64,000 bases of DNA from Citrobacter sp. 18056 (GCA_902706235.1 CACSJR010000017.1:1-64000), one strand, 5' to 3'; positions 29,672 to 39,639 are shown, counted from the stretch's first letter. Made by a program: numbers and translations. Notes: a model not told the origin generated them from the letters alone.

Positions 29672-30541
29672 TTAAGCCCTTCCCTGCGCCCAGTATGCCA
29701 TAAAGCTCGCGCAGTCCCTGTTGAGCTGCTGTTTCTCAATCAGGCTGCGACGCAGGTTTTTCACCAGCGTTGATTCTGCTGCCACCCAGGCCTGAAAGCC
29801 CGCGGCCTCGCGCGCCCTTTCCCACAGCAACTCTCCATCCAGACTGTTCTCTTCCGTCGACTGCTCTCGCGCCAACGCATACGCCGGGATCGTCACCTCG
29901 CGCTCTACCACACTCAGTAAATCGTCCTGCCTGTCGCGCGCCAGCCAGTGTACGTCGGCGAAAGGGAAATCCTGCAGCTGAAAATCAGCCTCATGCGGTA
30001 CGGTGAAAAAGGCCTGCACGCGCGGCGGATTCGTTTTTTTCGCCAGCTGTTCCAGAATCCCCATTGCCGCAGGCAGCGCCGTTTCGTCGGCAATCAGCAG
30101 TGCCTGGCGCACGCTATCGTTATCCAGCCATTCATACCCGCCGCTGTTCTCGTCAGAGGCACCATTCGGGGCCACCATTTGCAGCGCATCACCCGGCCTG
30201 GCGTGCGTTGCCCATCGCGAAGCCGGCCCGCCGTCACCGTGCAGCACGAATTCCACGTCCACTTCCTGCGCATCCACCCGCAGTTCGCGCAGCGTGTAGG
30301 TGCGCATCACCGGGCGTTTCGCTTTCGGCAGTGCCAGATAATCCTGATACCAGGTGTCGCTCACCGCCATGGAGGCCGTGTCTTCCCCGTCTCCGGCGAA
30401 GAGCAGTTTGATGCGTTGATCCGGCGATTCATGTTTCATCTGCGCCACTTCAGGCCCGGTAAACACGCAGCGCAAAAGAGAGGGTGAAACCTGAATCCGT
30501 CTCGCTAAAACGACGTTAAAAATACGATAGCCCGCGGCCAT
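29672..30541 (-). CDS. Siderophore-interacting protein (FAD-dependent ferric reductase, SIP family)
   Basis: A 289-residue cytosolic flavoprotein of the SIP/ViuB family, which releases iron from imported ferric siderophores by reduction. The FAD-binding motif MRTYTLREL (R-x-Y-T) lies near residue 87 and the C-terminal SIP domain ends with FQAWVAAESTLVKNLRRSL. The ATG at 30541 has AGGAG upstream; the frame stays open another 109 codons, but that region overlaps the Fur boxes and is not coding. It is divergent from an IutA-like receptor and probably serves the siderophore imported by it. Confidence 0.88.
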   Translation of the reverse strand: MAAGYRIFNVVLARRIQVSPSLLRCVFTGPEVAQMKHESPDQRIKLLFAGDGEDTASMAVSDTWYQDYLALPKAKRPVMRTYTLRELRVDAQEVDVEFVLHGDGGPASRWATHARPGDALQMVAPNGASDENSGGYEWLDNDSVRQALLIADETALPAAMGILEQLAKKTNPPRVQAFFTVPHEADFQLQDFPFADVHWLARDRQDDLLSVVEREVTIPAYALAREQSTEENSLDGELLWERAREAAGFQAWVAAESTLVKNLRRSLIEKQQLNRDCASFMAYWAQGRA

Positions 30542-30628
30542 GTTCCGGCTCCTGTCGAGGGAAAACGGCATTCCGGCGCTGACTGACTGCGCACGGAATA
30601 CCGCCACAAAGTGTGGGTAAATCATAGA

Positions 30629-30647
30629 GATAATGAAAACAAATATG
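30629..30647 (-). promoter_or_regulatory. Fur-box-like site on the sip side of the divergent promoter
   Basis: GATAATGAAAACAAATATG matches about 14 of 19 positions of the Fur consensus, the left 8 without error. It lies about 90 bp before the siderophore-interacting protein gene, suggesting iron repression of that direction. Confidence 0.65.
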
Positions 30648-30682
30648 ACAAAATGAGTTGCCAGTGTAAACAGAATGAATAT

Positions 30683-30701
30683 CATAACGATAACTATTAT
30701 C
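30683..30701 (+). promoter_or_regulatory. Fur box before the iutA-like receptor
   Basis: CATAACGATAACTATTATC matches 15 of 19 positions of the Fur consensus and lies about 50 bp before the receptor start. Together with the site at 30629 it indicates coordinated iron control of both divergent genes. Confidence 0.8.
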
Positions 30702-30752
30702 AATATTGACACATTCTTACCTTCTGTTACGACTACTGGGAAATTGATAACA

Positions 30753-32942
30753 ATGAAGCGCAGCACTCTTTGGATGTTGAACCCTTGTTTACTGGCCATG
30801 CTTTCCGCCTCGGCCTGGGCTGAAACGCAAAAGGAAGACACGCTGGTGGTGTCCGCCAGCCGGGCCAATCACACCGTTGCTGATATGGCACAAACCACGT
30901 GGGTCATTGAACAAGCGGACATTGAGCAGCAGGTTCAGGGCGGCAAAGAGTTGAAAGAGGTGCTGGCGCAGCTGATCCCGGGTATGGACGTCAGCAGCCA
31001 GGGGCGCACCAACTACGGCATGAATATGCGCGGGCGCTCGATGATGGTGATGGTGGATGGCGTGCGCCTGAACTCTTCCCGCAGCGACAGCCGTCAGCTG
31101 GATTCCATCGATCCGTTCAACATTTCGCGCATCGAAGTCATTTCCGGCGCCACTTCGCTGTACGGCGGCGGCAGCACCGGCGGGTTGATTAATATCGTCA
31201 CCAAAAAAGGCCAGCCGGAAACTGAAGTGGAATTCCAGGCCGGTGGGAAAAGTGGGTTTAACAGCCATAACGATCATGACGAAAATATCGCGGCAGCGGT
31301 GAGCGGCGGCAACGATAACGCCTCCGGTCGTCTGTCCGTGGCGTATCAGCGTTATGGCGGCTGGTATGACGGAAATGGCGATGAGGTGATTATCGATAAC
31401 ACCCAAACCGGCCTGCAGTATTCCGACCGTCTGGACATCATGGGCACCGGTACGATTAACATTGATGACCACCAGCAACTCCAGCTGACGACGCAGTATT
31501 ACAAGAGCCAGTCCGACGGCAAACACGGCCTTTTCCTCGGAGATAACTTCTCGGCGGTAACCGGTGACGCTGACGCATATAACAAGAGCAATCTTGATTC
31601 CGATCGCCTGCCGGGCACGGAACGCCATCTGATTAATCTGCAGTACTCTAATACCGACGTCTGGGGTCAGGATCTGGTGGCACAAATTTACTATCGCGAC
31701 GAAAGCCTGACGTTTTACCCCTTCCCGACGCTGAGCAAAGGCACCGTCACCAGCATTGGCGCGTCCCAGCAAAAAACCGATTTTTACGGCGGGAAGCTCA
31801 CGCTGAACAGCAAGCCGATGGATGACCTGAATCTGACCTGGGGCGTCGATGTCGATCATGAATCGTTTAACGCAAACCAGCAGTTCTTCGATCTCGACAA
31901 AGCCGCAGCCAGCGGCGGTATGACGCTCGAAAACGCCTATAATGTCGGCCGTTATCCAGGTTACAGCATCACTAATCTCGCGCCGTTCCTGCAGGCGAGC
32001 TATGACATTAGCGCCATCACGTTAACCGGCGGTGTGCGTTATCAGTACACTGAAAACAAGGTCGATGACTTTATCGGCTACACGCAGCAACAGGCGATCG
32101 CTAACGGGAAAGCCACCTCAGCGGATGCGGTGCCGGGCGGCAAAACGGACTACAACAACCTGCTGTTCAACGCCGGGATCCTCGGTCATCTCACCGAACG
32201 CCAGCAGCTGTGGTTTAACTTCTCTCAGGGCTTTGAAATCCCTGACCTGGCGAAGTATTACGGCTCCGGGAATTACACGCTGGTTGACGGCCATTACCGC
32301 CTGAACAACAGCGTGAACGTCAATGATTCGACGCTCGACGGCATTAAAGTCAACGCGTACGAGCTGGGCTGGCGTTTGACCGGCGACAACCTACGCACTC
32401 AGGTCGCGGCCTATTACTCGCTGTCCGATAAAACCATCAACATCAATAAATCCGACATGACCATTAGCCTTGAGGACGACAAGCGTCGGATTTATGGCGT
32501 GGAAGGTCAGGTGGATTACTTCTTCACCGCCAGCGACTGGAGTCTCGGTTCGAACTTTAACGCCATCAAGTCGGAAACCCGTGAGAACGGCAAATGGGAG
32601 AAACTGACGGTAGACAGCGCCAGCCCGTCGAAGGTGAGCGCATGGGTAAACTGGGCGCCGGGAGACTGGGGTTTACGCGTGCAGAGCACCCAGACGTTTG
32701 ACGTATCGGACAACGACGGCAATAAAATTGACGGCTACAACACCGTCGATTTCATCGGGAGCTACACCCTGCCTGTCGGGAAAGTCAGCTTCAGCGTGGA
32801 AAACCTGCTGGATGAGGAGTACACCACCGTGTGGGGCCAGCGCGCTCCGGGACTGTACAGCCCAACCTATGGCGCACCGGGTTTGTACACCTACAAAGGC
32901 CGCGGTCGTACCTTTGGCCTGAATTACTCGGTACTTTTCTGA
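30753..32942 (+). CDS. iutA: TonB-dependent ferric aerobactin receptor, IutA-like
   Basis: A 729-residue outer-membrane receptor: signal peptide (cleavage after SAWA), TonB box DTLVVSA, plug region with QTTWVIEQADIEQQVQGGKEL and GATSLYGGGSTGGLINIVTKKGQ, and a barrel ending GRGRTFGLNYSVLF. This is the IutA pattern along its whole length, so ferric aerobactin or a close hydroxamate is the likely ligand. The ATG at 30753 starts right before the signal peptide; the frame upstream runs over the Fur box. No iucABCD biosynthesis genes are in the window, unlike the classical aerobactin locus. Confidence 0.88.
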   Translation: MKRSTLWMLNPCLLAMLSASAWAETQKEDTLVVSASRANHTVADMAQTTWVIEQADIEQQVQGGKELKEVLAQLIPGMDVSSQGRTNYGMNMRGRSMMVMVDGVRLNSSRSDSRQLDSIDPFNISRIEVISGATSLYGGGSTGGLINIVTKKGQPETEVEFQAGGKSGFNSHNDHDENIAAAVSGGNDNASGRLSVAYQRYGGWYDGNGDEVIIDNTQTGLQYSDRLDIMGTGTINIDDHQQLQLTTQYYKSQSDGKHGLFLGDNFSAVTGDADAYNKSNLDSDRLPGTERHLINLQYSNTDVWGQDLVAQIYYRDESLTFYPFPTLSKGTVTSIGASQQKTDFYGGKLTLNSKPMDDLNLTWGVDVDHESFNANQQFFDLDKAAASGGMTLENAYNVGRYPGYSITNLAPFLQASYDISAITLTGGVRYQYTENKVDDFIGYTQQQAIANGKATSADAVPGGKTDYNNLLFNAGILGHLTERQQLWFNFSQGFEIPDLAKYYGSGNYTLVDGHYRLNNSVNVNDSTLDGIKVNAYELGWRLTGDNLRTQVAAYYSLSDKTININKSDMTISLEDDKRRIYGVEGQVDYFFTASDWSLGSNFNAIKSETRENGKWEKLTVDSASPSKVSAWVNWAPGDWGLRVQSTQTFDVSDNDGNKIDGYNTVDFIGSYTLPVGKVSFSVENLLDEEYTTVWGQRAPGLYSPTYGAPGLYTYKGRGRTFGLNYSVLF

Positions 32943-32952
32943 TACCCACAAA

Positions 32953-32986
32953 AAAACGCCGCCAGCATCTCTGCGGGTGGCGTTTT
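32953..32986. terminator. Bidirectional terminator between iutA and ycgN
   Basis: An imperfect stem bounded by AAAACGCC on the left and GGCGTTTT on the right, with T-rich sequence on both strands, lies between two convergent genes and probably ends both transcripts. Confidence 0.7.
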
Positions 32987-32999
32987 CATATTCTGATGG

Positions 33000-33458
33000 T
33001 TAGCCGCGATTTGGGTGATTCAGAATATGATCTTCCCAGTCGCGCACTTCCGATTCTTGCACCGCAATATGGCGCACCGAAATACGTTCACCGTGCATCG
33101 CCGCTTTTGACCCCGTCAACAGCGGGTGCCACGTCGGCAACGGTTTACCTTCCGCCAACAGTCGATACGCGCAGGTATGCGGCAGCCACTCAAAGGTCGG
33201 CAGATTATCGCGGGTCAGTTTGATGCAATCCGCTTCATATTCGAAACGACGCTCGTAGTTGCGACACTGGCAGGTTTTGATGTTCAGCTGGCGACAGGCG
33301 ACGTTAGTAAAGTAGATTTCATCACTGTCTTCATCCATCAACTTATGCAGACAGCATTGACCGCAGCCATCGCACAAAGACTCCCACTCGACGTCGGTCA
33401 TTTGCTCGAGAGTTTTGCTTTGCCAGAAGGGTGTGTCGCTCATAGGAATGTCCGCCAT
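33000..33458 (-). CDS. ycgN: UPF0260 cysteine-rich protein YcgN
   Basis: A 152-residue cytosolic protein with the cysteine pattern [12 protein letters not shown], then CRQ and CQCRNYERR, typical of the YkgJ-type zinc- or iron-cluster-binding family. It follows E. coli YcgN throughout. The first ATG at 33458 is used as in E. coli; an internal ATG at 33443 is a weaker alternative. Function is not known. It is upstream-adjacent to ycgM and ycgL on the same strand but separated by a 79-bp gap with a hairpin. Confidence 0.93.
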   Translation of the reverse strand: MADIPMSDTPFWQSKTLEQMTDVEWESLCDGCGQCCLHKLMDEDSDEIYFTNVACRQLNIKTCQCRNYERRFEYEADCIKLTRDNLPTFEWLPHTCAYRLLAEGKPLPTWHPLLTGSKAAMHGERISVRHIAVQESEVRDWEDHILNHPNRG

Positions 33459-33537
33459 TGAAAACCAGGGTGCACCTTATAACCAGTCTGGCAGACGGAT
33501 GCAAGTTTTGCCGCCCGAGAGGGGCGGCAATTGATGC

Positions 33538-34197
33538 TTACAGCACGCGGGTCGTGAGGGAATTACCGTTAAAGGAAACGTCCAGCTCATCACCACTGTT
33601 CAATGGGCCAACGCCTTCCGGCGTGCCGGTCAGGATAACGTCACCGCTTTTCAGGGTGAAGAAGCGGCTCATGTAGGCAATCAGCGGCACAATTTTGTGG
33701 ATCATGTCAGCCGTTGTGCCCTGCTGGCGAACTTCACCGTTAATTTTCAGGCCCAGCGGCGTGTTTTGCGGGTCACTGTGGAATTCGCTCGCCGGAATAA
33801 ATCCGGAAATTGGGCAGGAATTATCAAACCCTTTCGCTTTTTCCCACGGCTGCCCTGCTTTCTTCATCTTGCCCTGAAGGTCACGCAGCGTGAGATCCAG
33901 CGCTACGCCATAACCGGCAATCGCTTTCAATACGTGTTCTTCAGTCGCCTGACGCAGCGTGCCGCCAATCAGCACAGCCAGTTCAACTTCATGATGCACA
34001 GAACCCAGCCCTTCCGGTAACACCAGCGGCTGGCGGATATCGCACAGCGCGGTTTCGGGCTTAATAAACAGTACCGGCTCTTCCGGCGTGGCACTGCCCA
34101 TTTCCTGAATATGCTTCGCGTAATTACTGCCTACACAAACCACTTTACTGACCGGGTAATCCAGTAGCGCGCCCTGCCAGTTATGATGTTGATACAT
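33538..34197 (-). CDS. ycgM: Fumarylacetoacetate hydrolase-family protein YcgM
   Basis: A 219-residue FAH-domain protein, the same length as E. coli YcgM. Divalent-metal ligands are visible in VHHEVELAVLIGG (H-x-E-x-E type) and GVALDLTLRD, with the substrate loop KAKGFDNSCPISGF and a C-terminal ILTGTPEGVGPL. The family hydrolyses or decarboxylates acylpyruvates and oxaloacetate-like compounds; human FAHD1 is a relative. The physiological substrate of YcgM is not settled. Confidence 0.94.
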   Translation of the reverse strand: MYQHHNWQGALLDYPVSKVVCVGSNYAKHIQEMGSATPEEPVLFIKPETALCDIRQPLVLPEGLGSVHHEVELAVLIGGTLRQATEEHVLKAIAGYGVALDLTLRDLQGKMKKAGQPWEKAKGFDNSCPISGFIPASEFHSDPQNTPLGLKINGEVRQQGTTADMIHKIVPLIAYMSRFFTLKSGDVILTGTPEGVGPLNSGDELDVSFNGNSLTTRVL

Positions 34198-34216
34198 GCC
34201 TGCTCCTGTCGTTGCG

Positions 34217-34492
34217 TTATTGTTTCCCGCTCGCCTGGAGATGTTGCTTGAGTAAATTTTCCGGCGGAGGGGGGATTTGCAGATAATAGCCTTGGTCGAC
34301 TAAGGCCTGCTTGACCTTTTCCAGGTCGGCATTGACCAGTTTTTTACGCCCATCCAGGGGCAGAATCATTGCAAGTTGCGGCTGACCAAATCCCTTCATT
34401 AATTCTTCCGGTACCCGGGAGAAATCGTCCTTTTTTTCGACATATAAGTAAGTTTGATCGCGCTTGGTACTTTTATAGACAACACAAAACAT
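34217..34492 (-). CDS. ycgL: YcgL-domain protein
   Basis: A 91-residue protein with the conserved YcgL core: [37 protein letters not shown] and [21 protein letters not shown]. The family has a small alpha/beta fold and no known activity. It is transcribed with ycgM (19-bp gap) and is divergent from minC, a conserved arrangement in enterobacteria. Confidence 0.93.
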   Translation of the reverse strand: MFCVVYKSTKRDQTYLYVEKKDDFSRVPEELMKGFGQPQLAMILPLDGRKKLVNADLEKVKQALVDQGYYLQIPPPPENLLKQHLQASGKQ

Positions 34493-34618
34493 GACTTTTA
34501 CTCTGAATTAGACTGCGGCGACTTGCCTCTCTATATTAGTGACTATAACATGCCCTGTAGTCTTCGGAATATCACCGCAGCTGTGCGGCCGATAAATTGA
34601 AAATTGAGTAAGGCCAGG

Positions 34619-35317
34619 ATGTCAAACACGCCAATCGAACTTAAAGGCAGTAGCTTCACGTTATCAGTGGTTCATTTGCACGAGGCAAAACCCGAGGTTA
34701 TTCGTCAGGCGTTAGAAGACAAAATCGCCCAGGCTCCTGCTTTTTTGCGACACGCTCCGGTGGTGGTGAATATCAGCAGTCTGGCTGAGGTCACCCAATG
34801 GAAACCGCTGCAGCAGGCAATTGCTTCCACCGGTTTACGCATCATGGGCGTAAGCGGCTGTAAAAATCCGGAATTAAAAGCGGAGATCGACCGCGCGGGC
34901 ATTCCCTTACTGACTGAAGGGAAAGAGAAAGCCACCCGTGTCGCCCCTGTCGAAGCCCCTGTTCCCTCTCCAATTGTTACCCCTGTCACAAAAACGCGAT
35001 TGATTGATACGCCGGTTCGTTCCGGTCAGCGCATTTATGCACCAAACTGTGATCTGATTGTCACAAGTCATGTGAGTGCGGGCGCTGAACTCATCGCCGA
35101 CGGGAACATTCACATCTATGGCATGATGCGTGGACGTGCGCTGGCAGGTGCCAGTGGCGACAGAGAAGCACAAATATTTTGTACCCATCTTGCGGCAGAA
35201 CTGGTGTCTATCGCAGGGGAATACTGGCTGAGTGAGAACATCACCGCCGAATATTATGGCAAAGCGGTGCGTCTGAGACTGGACGACGCCGCTTTGACAA
35301 TTGAACCGTTAAACTAA
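34619..35317 (+). CDS. minC: Septum site-determining protein MinC
   Basis: A 232-residue inhibitor of FtsZ ring formation. The N-terminal domain (1-110) that disrupts FtsZ polymers is joined by a proline-rich linker ([12 protein letters not shown]) to the C-terminal beta-helix, whose repeat starts at [20 protein letters not shown] and includes the MinD-binding surface near [10 protein letters not shown]. The ATG at 34619 is preceded by AAGG and matches the E. coli start. First gene of minCDE. Confidence 0.96.
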   Translation: MSNTPIELKGSSFTLSVVHLHEAKPEVIRQALEDKIAQAPAFLRHAPVVVNISSLAEVTQWKPLQQAIASTGLRIMGVSGCKNPELKAEIDRAGIPLLTEGKEKATRVAPVEAPVPSPIVTPVTKTRLIDTPVRSGQRIYAPNCDLIVTSHVSAGAELIADGNIHIYGMMRGRALAGASGDREAQIFCTHLAAELVSIAGEYWLSENITAEYYGKAVRLRLDDAALTIEPLN

Positions 35318-35339
35318 TCCCTTTTAACAAGGAATTTTT

Positions 35340-36152
35340 ATGGCACGCATTATTGTTGTGACTTCGGGTAAAGGGGGCGTTGGCAAGACCACCTCCAGCG
35401 CGGCCATCGCTACTGGTTTGGCCCAGAAGGGAAAGAAAACTGTCGTTATCGATTTTGACATCGGCCTGCGTAACCTTGACTTAATCATGGGCTGCGAACG
35501 CCGTGTGGTTTACGATTTCGTGAACGTGATTCAGGGCGATGCCACGCTTAATCAGGCGCTGATTAAAGATAAGCGTACCGAAAATCTCTATATTCTTCCG
35601 GCTTCTCAGACCCGCGACAAAGACGCCCTGACCTACGAGGGTGTTGAAAAAGTGCTGGATGAGCTGAAGAAGATGGACTTCGACTTCATCGTCTGCGATT
35701 CCCCGGCGGGTATCGAAACCGGTGCGCTGATGGCGCTGTACTTCGCTGACGAAGCGGTTATCACCACTAACCCGGAAGTCTCGTCCGTACGTGACTCCGA
35801 CCGTATTCTCGGTATTCTGGCGTCGAAATCTCGCCGTGCGGAGAAAGGTGAAGACCCAATTAAAGAACATCTTCTGTTGACCCGTTACAATCCGGGCCGC
35901 GTCAGCAGAGGCGACATGCTTAGCATGGAAGATGTGCTGGAAATTCTGCGCATTAAACTGGTTGGCGTGATCCCGGAGGATCAGTCAGTACTTCGCGCCT
36001 CAAACCAGGGGGAACCGGTTATTCTGGATGCCGAAGCCGACGCGGGCAAAGCCTACGCCGACACGGTAGATCGTCTGCTGGGAGAAGAACGTCCTTTCCG
36101 CTTCATCGAAGAAGAGAAGAAAGGTTTCCTCAAACGCCTGTTCGGAGGATAA
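35340..36152 (+). CDS. minD: Septum site-determining protein MinD
   Basis: A 270-residue ParA-type ATPase that positions MinC by oscillating on the membrane. The deviant Walker A GKGGVGKTTSSAAI begins at residue 10, and the C-terminal amphipathic membrane-targeting helix EEEKKGFLKRLFGG is intact. AAGGAA lies before the ATG. It sits between minC (22 bp before) and minE (3 bp after). Confidence 0.98.
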   Translation: MARIIVVTSGKGGVGKTTSSAAIATGLAQKGKKTVVIDFDIGLRNLDLIMGCERRVVYDFVNVIQGDATLNQALIKDKRTENLYILPASQTRDKDALTYEGVEKVLDELKKMDFDFIVCDSPAGIETGALMALYFADEAVITTNPEVSSVRDSDRILGILASKSRRAEKGEDPIKEHLLLTRYNPGRVSRGDMLSMEDVLEILRIKLVGVIPEDQSVLRASNQGEPVILDAEADAGKAYADTVDRLLGEERPFRFIEEEKKGFLKRLFGG

Positions 36153-36155
36153 GTT

Positions 36156-36425
36156 ATGGCATTACTCGACTTTTTTCTCTCACGAAAAAAGAACACCGCC
36201 AACATCGCGAAAGAACGTTTACAGATTATTGTTGCGGAACGTCGCCGCAGTGACGCTGAACCACATTATTTGCCGCAGCTCAGGAAGGATATACTTGATG
36301 TTATCTGCAAATACATTCAGATCGATCCAGAAATGGTGACGGTACAGCTTGAGCAAAAAGATGGGGATATCTCGATACTTGAGCTCAACGTGACGCTGCC
36401 AGAAGCGGAAGAATCGAAATCGTAA
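36156..36425 (+). CDS. minE: Cell division topological specificity factor MinE
   Basis: An 89-residue protein whose N-terminal part ([23 protein letters not shown]) carries the membrane-binding and MinD-activating segment and whose C-terminal part holds the topological-specificity domain. It stimulates MinD ATPase and drives Min oscillation. GGAGG precedes the ATG. Last gene of minCDE; a strong terminator follows. Confidence 0.97.
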   Translation: MALLDFFLSRKKNTANIAKERLQIIVAERRRSDAEPHYLPQLRKDILDVICKYIQIDPEMVTVQLEQKDGDISILELNVTLPEAEESKS

Positions 36426-36444
36426 GTACGATGCGGTAAAAAAG

Positions 36445-36469
36445 AAAACCCCGAAATTCGGGGTTTTTT
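36445..36469 (+). terminator. Rho-independent terminator of minCDE
   Basis: CCCCGAA and TTCGGGG form a tight stem preceded by AAAA and followed by six T, 20 bp after minE. It separates minCDE from the convergent rnd. Confidence 0.9.
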
Positions 36470-36534
36470 ATTGGGTTCGATTTCGGTTTTACATCGGCTG
36501 ATGCCCTCTCCCGCCATGGGAGGGGGCATAGGCG

Positions 36535-37665
36535 TTATGCGCGTGGGTGCTTTTCCAGCAGCAGTTTTAGACTTTCAGTCATCATTTCGCCACGCCAGCC
36601 GGACACCAGCTCAGGTAATCCGTTCTGCGGTTTCAACTGCCAGTGCCAGTTCAGCAGTTGGTTAACCTGACGACGAGACGCCATAAGCTCGACGCTGACG
36701 CCCTTCTCTTTGCTCACTTCCTGCACCAGAGCTTTAATCTCTTTGAACAGCGTGCGGTAGCCCGGCATATCCATCAGGTTCAGCAGCGGCTCCGGCAGTG
36801 CGTCTTCAGGTAGCTCTTTGGCTTTTTCAACCAGGCTCACCAGCGTTTTACCGTGGAAACGGATCTCGCTGCCCGAAAGTCCAAGGCTGTCGAGTTCACC
36901 CATGCTGCCCGGCATATAACGCGCCACGGCCCACAAATGTTCTTCACGCACCACGAAATTCACCGCCATGTTGCGATCGCGCGCTTTACGCAGACGCCAG
37001 TCCGCCAACAGCTTCAGGCAGGCTAACTGGCGCGTACGCAGCTGCCAGGCATTGGTGATATCGCGCCAGGCTTCTGCCGGGTCAACCACTTCCTGTCGAC
37101 GCTGCTGCATCAGGCGGCACTCGTCTAACGCCGCAGGCAGCCAGCCACTGGAATCAGTTTCTGCCAGCAGTTTGATGGCGATCGGCAGCAGATACCAGAC
37201 GTCAGCCACCGCATAGTCACACTGACGTTCAGTCAACGGGCGCGCCAGCCAGTCAGTGCGGGATTCGCTCTTATCGAGCGCAATGCCGGTGTATTCCTCG
37301 ACCATCGCCGCAAAGCCCCATGACATTGGACGACCGCAAAACGCCGCCAGAATTTGCGTGTCGATGAGCGGCTCAGGCAGCTTGCCGAAGGTGTTGAGAA
37401 ACACTTCGAGATCTTCGCTGCCCGCGTGCAAATATTTGGTGACATTTTTGTCGAGCATCAGCTCTTTGAATGGACGCCAGTCGGTGATGGTTAGTGGGTC
37501 AATCAGCACCACCGTTTCGCCATCGAACATCTGGATCAGGCCAAGCTGCGGGTAATAGGTTCGGGTGCGGACAAATTCGGTGTCCAGCGCAATGGCATGA
37601 GCGTTGCGGGCCGCATCACAGGCGGCCTTGAGCGCAGCGTCCTCGGTGATCATCTGATAATTCAA
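36535..37665 (-). CDS. rnd: Ribonuclease D
   Basis: A 376-residue 3'-5' exoribonuclease that trims tRNA and other small RNA ends. The DEDD exonuclease domain shows Asp28 and Glu30 in ALDTEFVRTRTYYPQ, HAGSEDLEV and the YAVADVWYLLP third motif, followed by HRDC domains. Translation probably starts at TTG 37665, giving MNYQMIT as in E. coli; no ATG fits, and rnd is known to use a weak start. It is downstream of fadD on the same strand. It is convergent with minE, an order different from E. coli K-12. Confidence 0.95.
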   Translation of the reverse strand: MNYQMITEDAALKAACDAARNAHAIALDTEFVRTRTYYPQLGLIQMFDGETVVLIDPLTITDWRPFKELMLDKNVTKYLHAGSEDLEVFLNTFGKLPEPLIDTQILAAFCGRPMSWGFAAMVEEYTGIALDKSESRTDWLARPLTERQCDYAVADVWYLLPIAIKLLAETDSSGWLPAALDECRLMQQRRQEVVDPAEAWRDITNAWQLRTRQLACLKLLADWRLRKARDRNMAVNFVVREEHLWAVARYMPGSMGELDSLGLSGSEIRFHGKTLVSLVEKAKELPEDALPEPLLNLMDMPGYRTLFKEIKALVQEVSKEKGVSVELMASRRQVNQLLNWHWQLKPQNGLPELVSGWRGEMMTESLKLLLEKHPRA

Positions 37666-37738
37666 TCTGTATTCTCTATGGTTTGCGCCCATAAAAAACG
37701 CCGGCTTAACCGGCGTCTGGAGGCGACTCACGCGTAGT

Positions 37739-39424
37739 TCAGGCTTTATTGTCGCCTTTACCGCGCGCTTCGTCACGTAGTTCTCGTCGCAAAATCTTTC
37801 CGACGTTCGATTTCGGCAGCTCAGTGCGGAACTCCACCAGCTTCGGCACCTTGTAACCGGTCAGGTGGCGACGACAGAAGGTAATCAGCGCTTCATCGGT
37901 CAACGACGGGTCTTTTTTGACCACGAAGATTTTGACCGCTTCGCCGCTGCTGCCGGACGGCACGCCGACCGCAGCCACTTCCTGTACGCCAGAATGCTGC
38001 ATCACCACGTCCTCGATTTCATTCGGATAGACGTTAAAACCAGAGACCAGAATCATGTCTTTCTTACGATCGACAATGCGCAGAAAGCCCTCTTCGTCCA
38101 TTACCGCGATATCACCGGTGTACAGCCAGCCGTCTTTGATGATTTCATCGGTGCCGTCGGGGCGCTGCCAATAGCCGAGCATCACCTGCGGGCCTTTTAC
38201 GCACAGCTCGCCCGGTTCACCCGGTGCGACTTCGTTGTTATCGTCATCCACCAGCTTCACTTCTGTGGACGGCACCGGCAGACCAATACTGCCGCTGTGG
38301 TAATCGATATCGTGTGGGTTCACGCTCACCAGCGGCGCACATTCGGTCAGGCCGTAACCTTCCAGCAAATAACGCCCGGTGAGTTTGACCCAGCGTTCGG
38401 CAACCGCTTGTTGCACTGGCATCCCACCGCCCGCCGACAGGCGCATGGTGGAGAAATCCAGCTGCTGGAACTCTTTATTGTTCAGTAGCGCGTTGAACAA
38501 GGTATTTACCCCGGTCATGGCGGTGAACGGATATTTCGCCAGCTCTTTTACCAGCCCCGGAATATCACGCGGGTTGGTTATCAGCAGGTTCTGGCCGCCG
38601 AGTTCAATAAACAGCAGACAGTTCATGGTCAGTGCGAAAATGTGATACAGCGGCAGCGCGGTGACCACCACTTCTTTGCCCGGCCGGAACAGCGGCCCGT
38701 AAGTGGCGTGTACCTGGGCCAGGTTCGCCAGCATGTTGCGGTGGGTTAGCATCGCGCCTTTGGCAACGCCAGTAGTGCCGCCAGTATATTGCAGGAAGGC
38801 TAAATCGTCTGACACCACAACCGGTTTGATGTATTGCATCCGGTAACCCTGCTGTAATGCGCTGCGGAAAGAGAGCGCATCCGGCAGATGGTATTTCGGC
38901 ACCAGACGTTTGACATATTTGACGACAAAGTTAACCAATGTGCCTTTGGCGGTAGAAAGCTGATCGCCCATGCGGGTGAGGATTACGTGCTTCACTTGGG
39001 TTTTCTCGACAACTTTTTCCAGCGTGTGGGCAAAGTTGGAGACAATCACAATCGCGCTGGCACCGCTGTCGTTGAGCTGGTGCTCCAGCTCGCGCGGCGT
39101 ATACAGTGGGTTGACGTTGACCACAATCATCCCCGCACGCAATATGCCGAACAATGCCACCGGGTACTGCAACAGGTTAGGCATCATCAGTGCGACACGG
39201 TCGCCCTTTTGCAGGCCCAGGCCCTGCTGGAGATACGCGGCGAAGGCGCGACTGCGCTCTTCGAGCTTACGGAACGTCATCACCTCACCCATGTTAATAA
39301 ACGCGGGCTGGTCTGCGTAGCGGGTTGTCGCCTGTTCGAACAAATCTACCAGGGATTGATAACGGTCAGGATCAATCTCCGCCGGAACATCGGCGGGATA
39401 GCGGTTAAGCCAAACCTTTTTCAA
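37739..39424 (-). CDS. fadD: Long-chain fatty acid-CoA ligase
   Basis: A 561-residue acyl-CoA synthetase that activates imported long-chain fatty acids at the inner membrane and starts beta-oxidation. The AMP-binding motif [18 protein letters not shown], the GYGLTE motif and the fatty-acyl signature [26 protein letters not shown] are all present. The start is TTG at 39424 with AGAGGTG upstream, as in E. coli, where fadD also begins with TTG. A FadR operator lies in its promoter. Confidence 0.97.
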   Translation of the reverse strand: MKKVWLNRYPADVPAEIDPDRYQSLVDLFEQATTRYADQPAFINMGEVMTFRKLEERSRAFAAYLQQGLGLQKGDRVALMMPNLLQYPVALFGILRAGMIVVNVNPLYTPRELEHQLNDSGASAIVIVSNFAHTLEKVVEKTQVKHVILTRMGDQLSTAKGTLVNFVVKYVKRLVPKYHLPDALSFRSALQQGYRMQYIKPVVVSDDLAFLQYTGGTTGVAKGAMLTHRNMLANLAQVHATYGPLFRPGKEVVVTALPLYHIFALTMNCLLFIELGGQNLLITNPRDIPGLVKELAKYPFTAMTGVNTLFNALLNNKEFQQLDFSTMRLSAGGGMPVQQAVAERWVKLTGRYLLEGYGLTECAPLVSVNPHDIDYHSGSIGLPVPSTEVKLVDDDNNEVAPGEPGELCVKGPQVMLGYWQRPDGTDEIIKDGWLYTGDIAVMDEEGFLRIVDRKKDMILVSGFNVYPNEIEDVVMQHSGVQEVAAVGVPSGSSGEAVKIFVVKKDPSLTDEALITFCRRHLTGYKVPKLVEFRTELPKSNVGKILRRELRDEARGKGDNKA

Positions 39425-39496
39425 TGGATCACCTCTGAAATGAGAATTCGTCGTCATCACAACCCCTGTCAATAAACAAGTTATTAACAACATCTT

Positions 39497-39513
39497 AACT
39501 TATCGTACCAGTT
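39497..39513 (-). promoter_or_regulatory. FadR-binding site in the fadD promoter
   Basis: Read on the minus strand the site is AACTGGTACGATAAGTT, matching the FadR operator pattern (A-N-C-T-G-G-T-N-N-G-A-N-N-A-G-T-T) and the known E. coli fadD site. It lies about 75 bp upstream of the fadD start codon, so FadR without acyl-CoA would repress the gene. Confidence 0.85.
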
Positions 39514-39586
39514 TATTAATTATACGAATTTAAGGTTGCGAAGCGCGTCACTATTTATTTTTATGACTCTCGGAAGTCCTTTCCGA

Positions 39587-39615
39587 CAAAAAGAAACAGC
39601 GGACTCGCCGCTGTT
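39587..39615 (-). terminator. Rho-independent terminator of yeaY
   Basis: On the minus strand AACAGCGG pairs with CCGCTGTT around a 5-base loop, followed by TCTTTTT. It lies 25 bp beyond the yeaY stop codon. Confidence 0.85.
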
Positions 39616-39639
39616 AATTTAATTTTGTAAAACAACAGG

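Noticed and set aside
30789-31859. A 356-codon minus-strand frame inside the iutA-like gene
   Set aside because: Antisense to a well-conserved receptor; rich in histidine and valine as expected from reverse reading of such genes.
33508-33530. Hairpin TTGCCGCC/GGCGGCAA between ycgM and ycgN as a terminator
   Set aside because: The stem is good, but no T-run follows on the minus strand, so I did not list it as a terminator.
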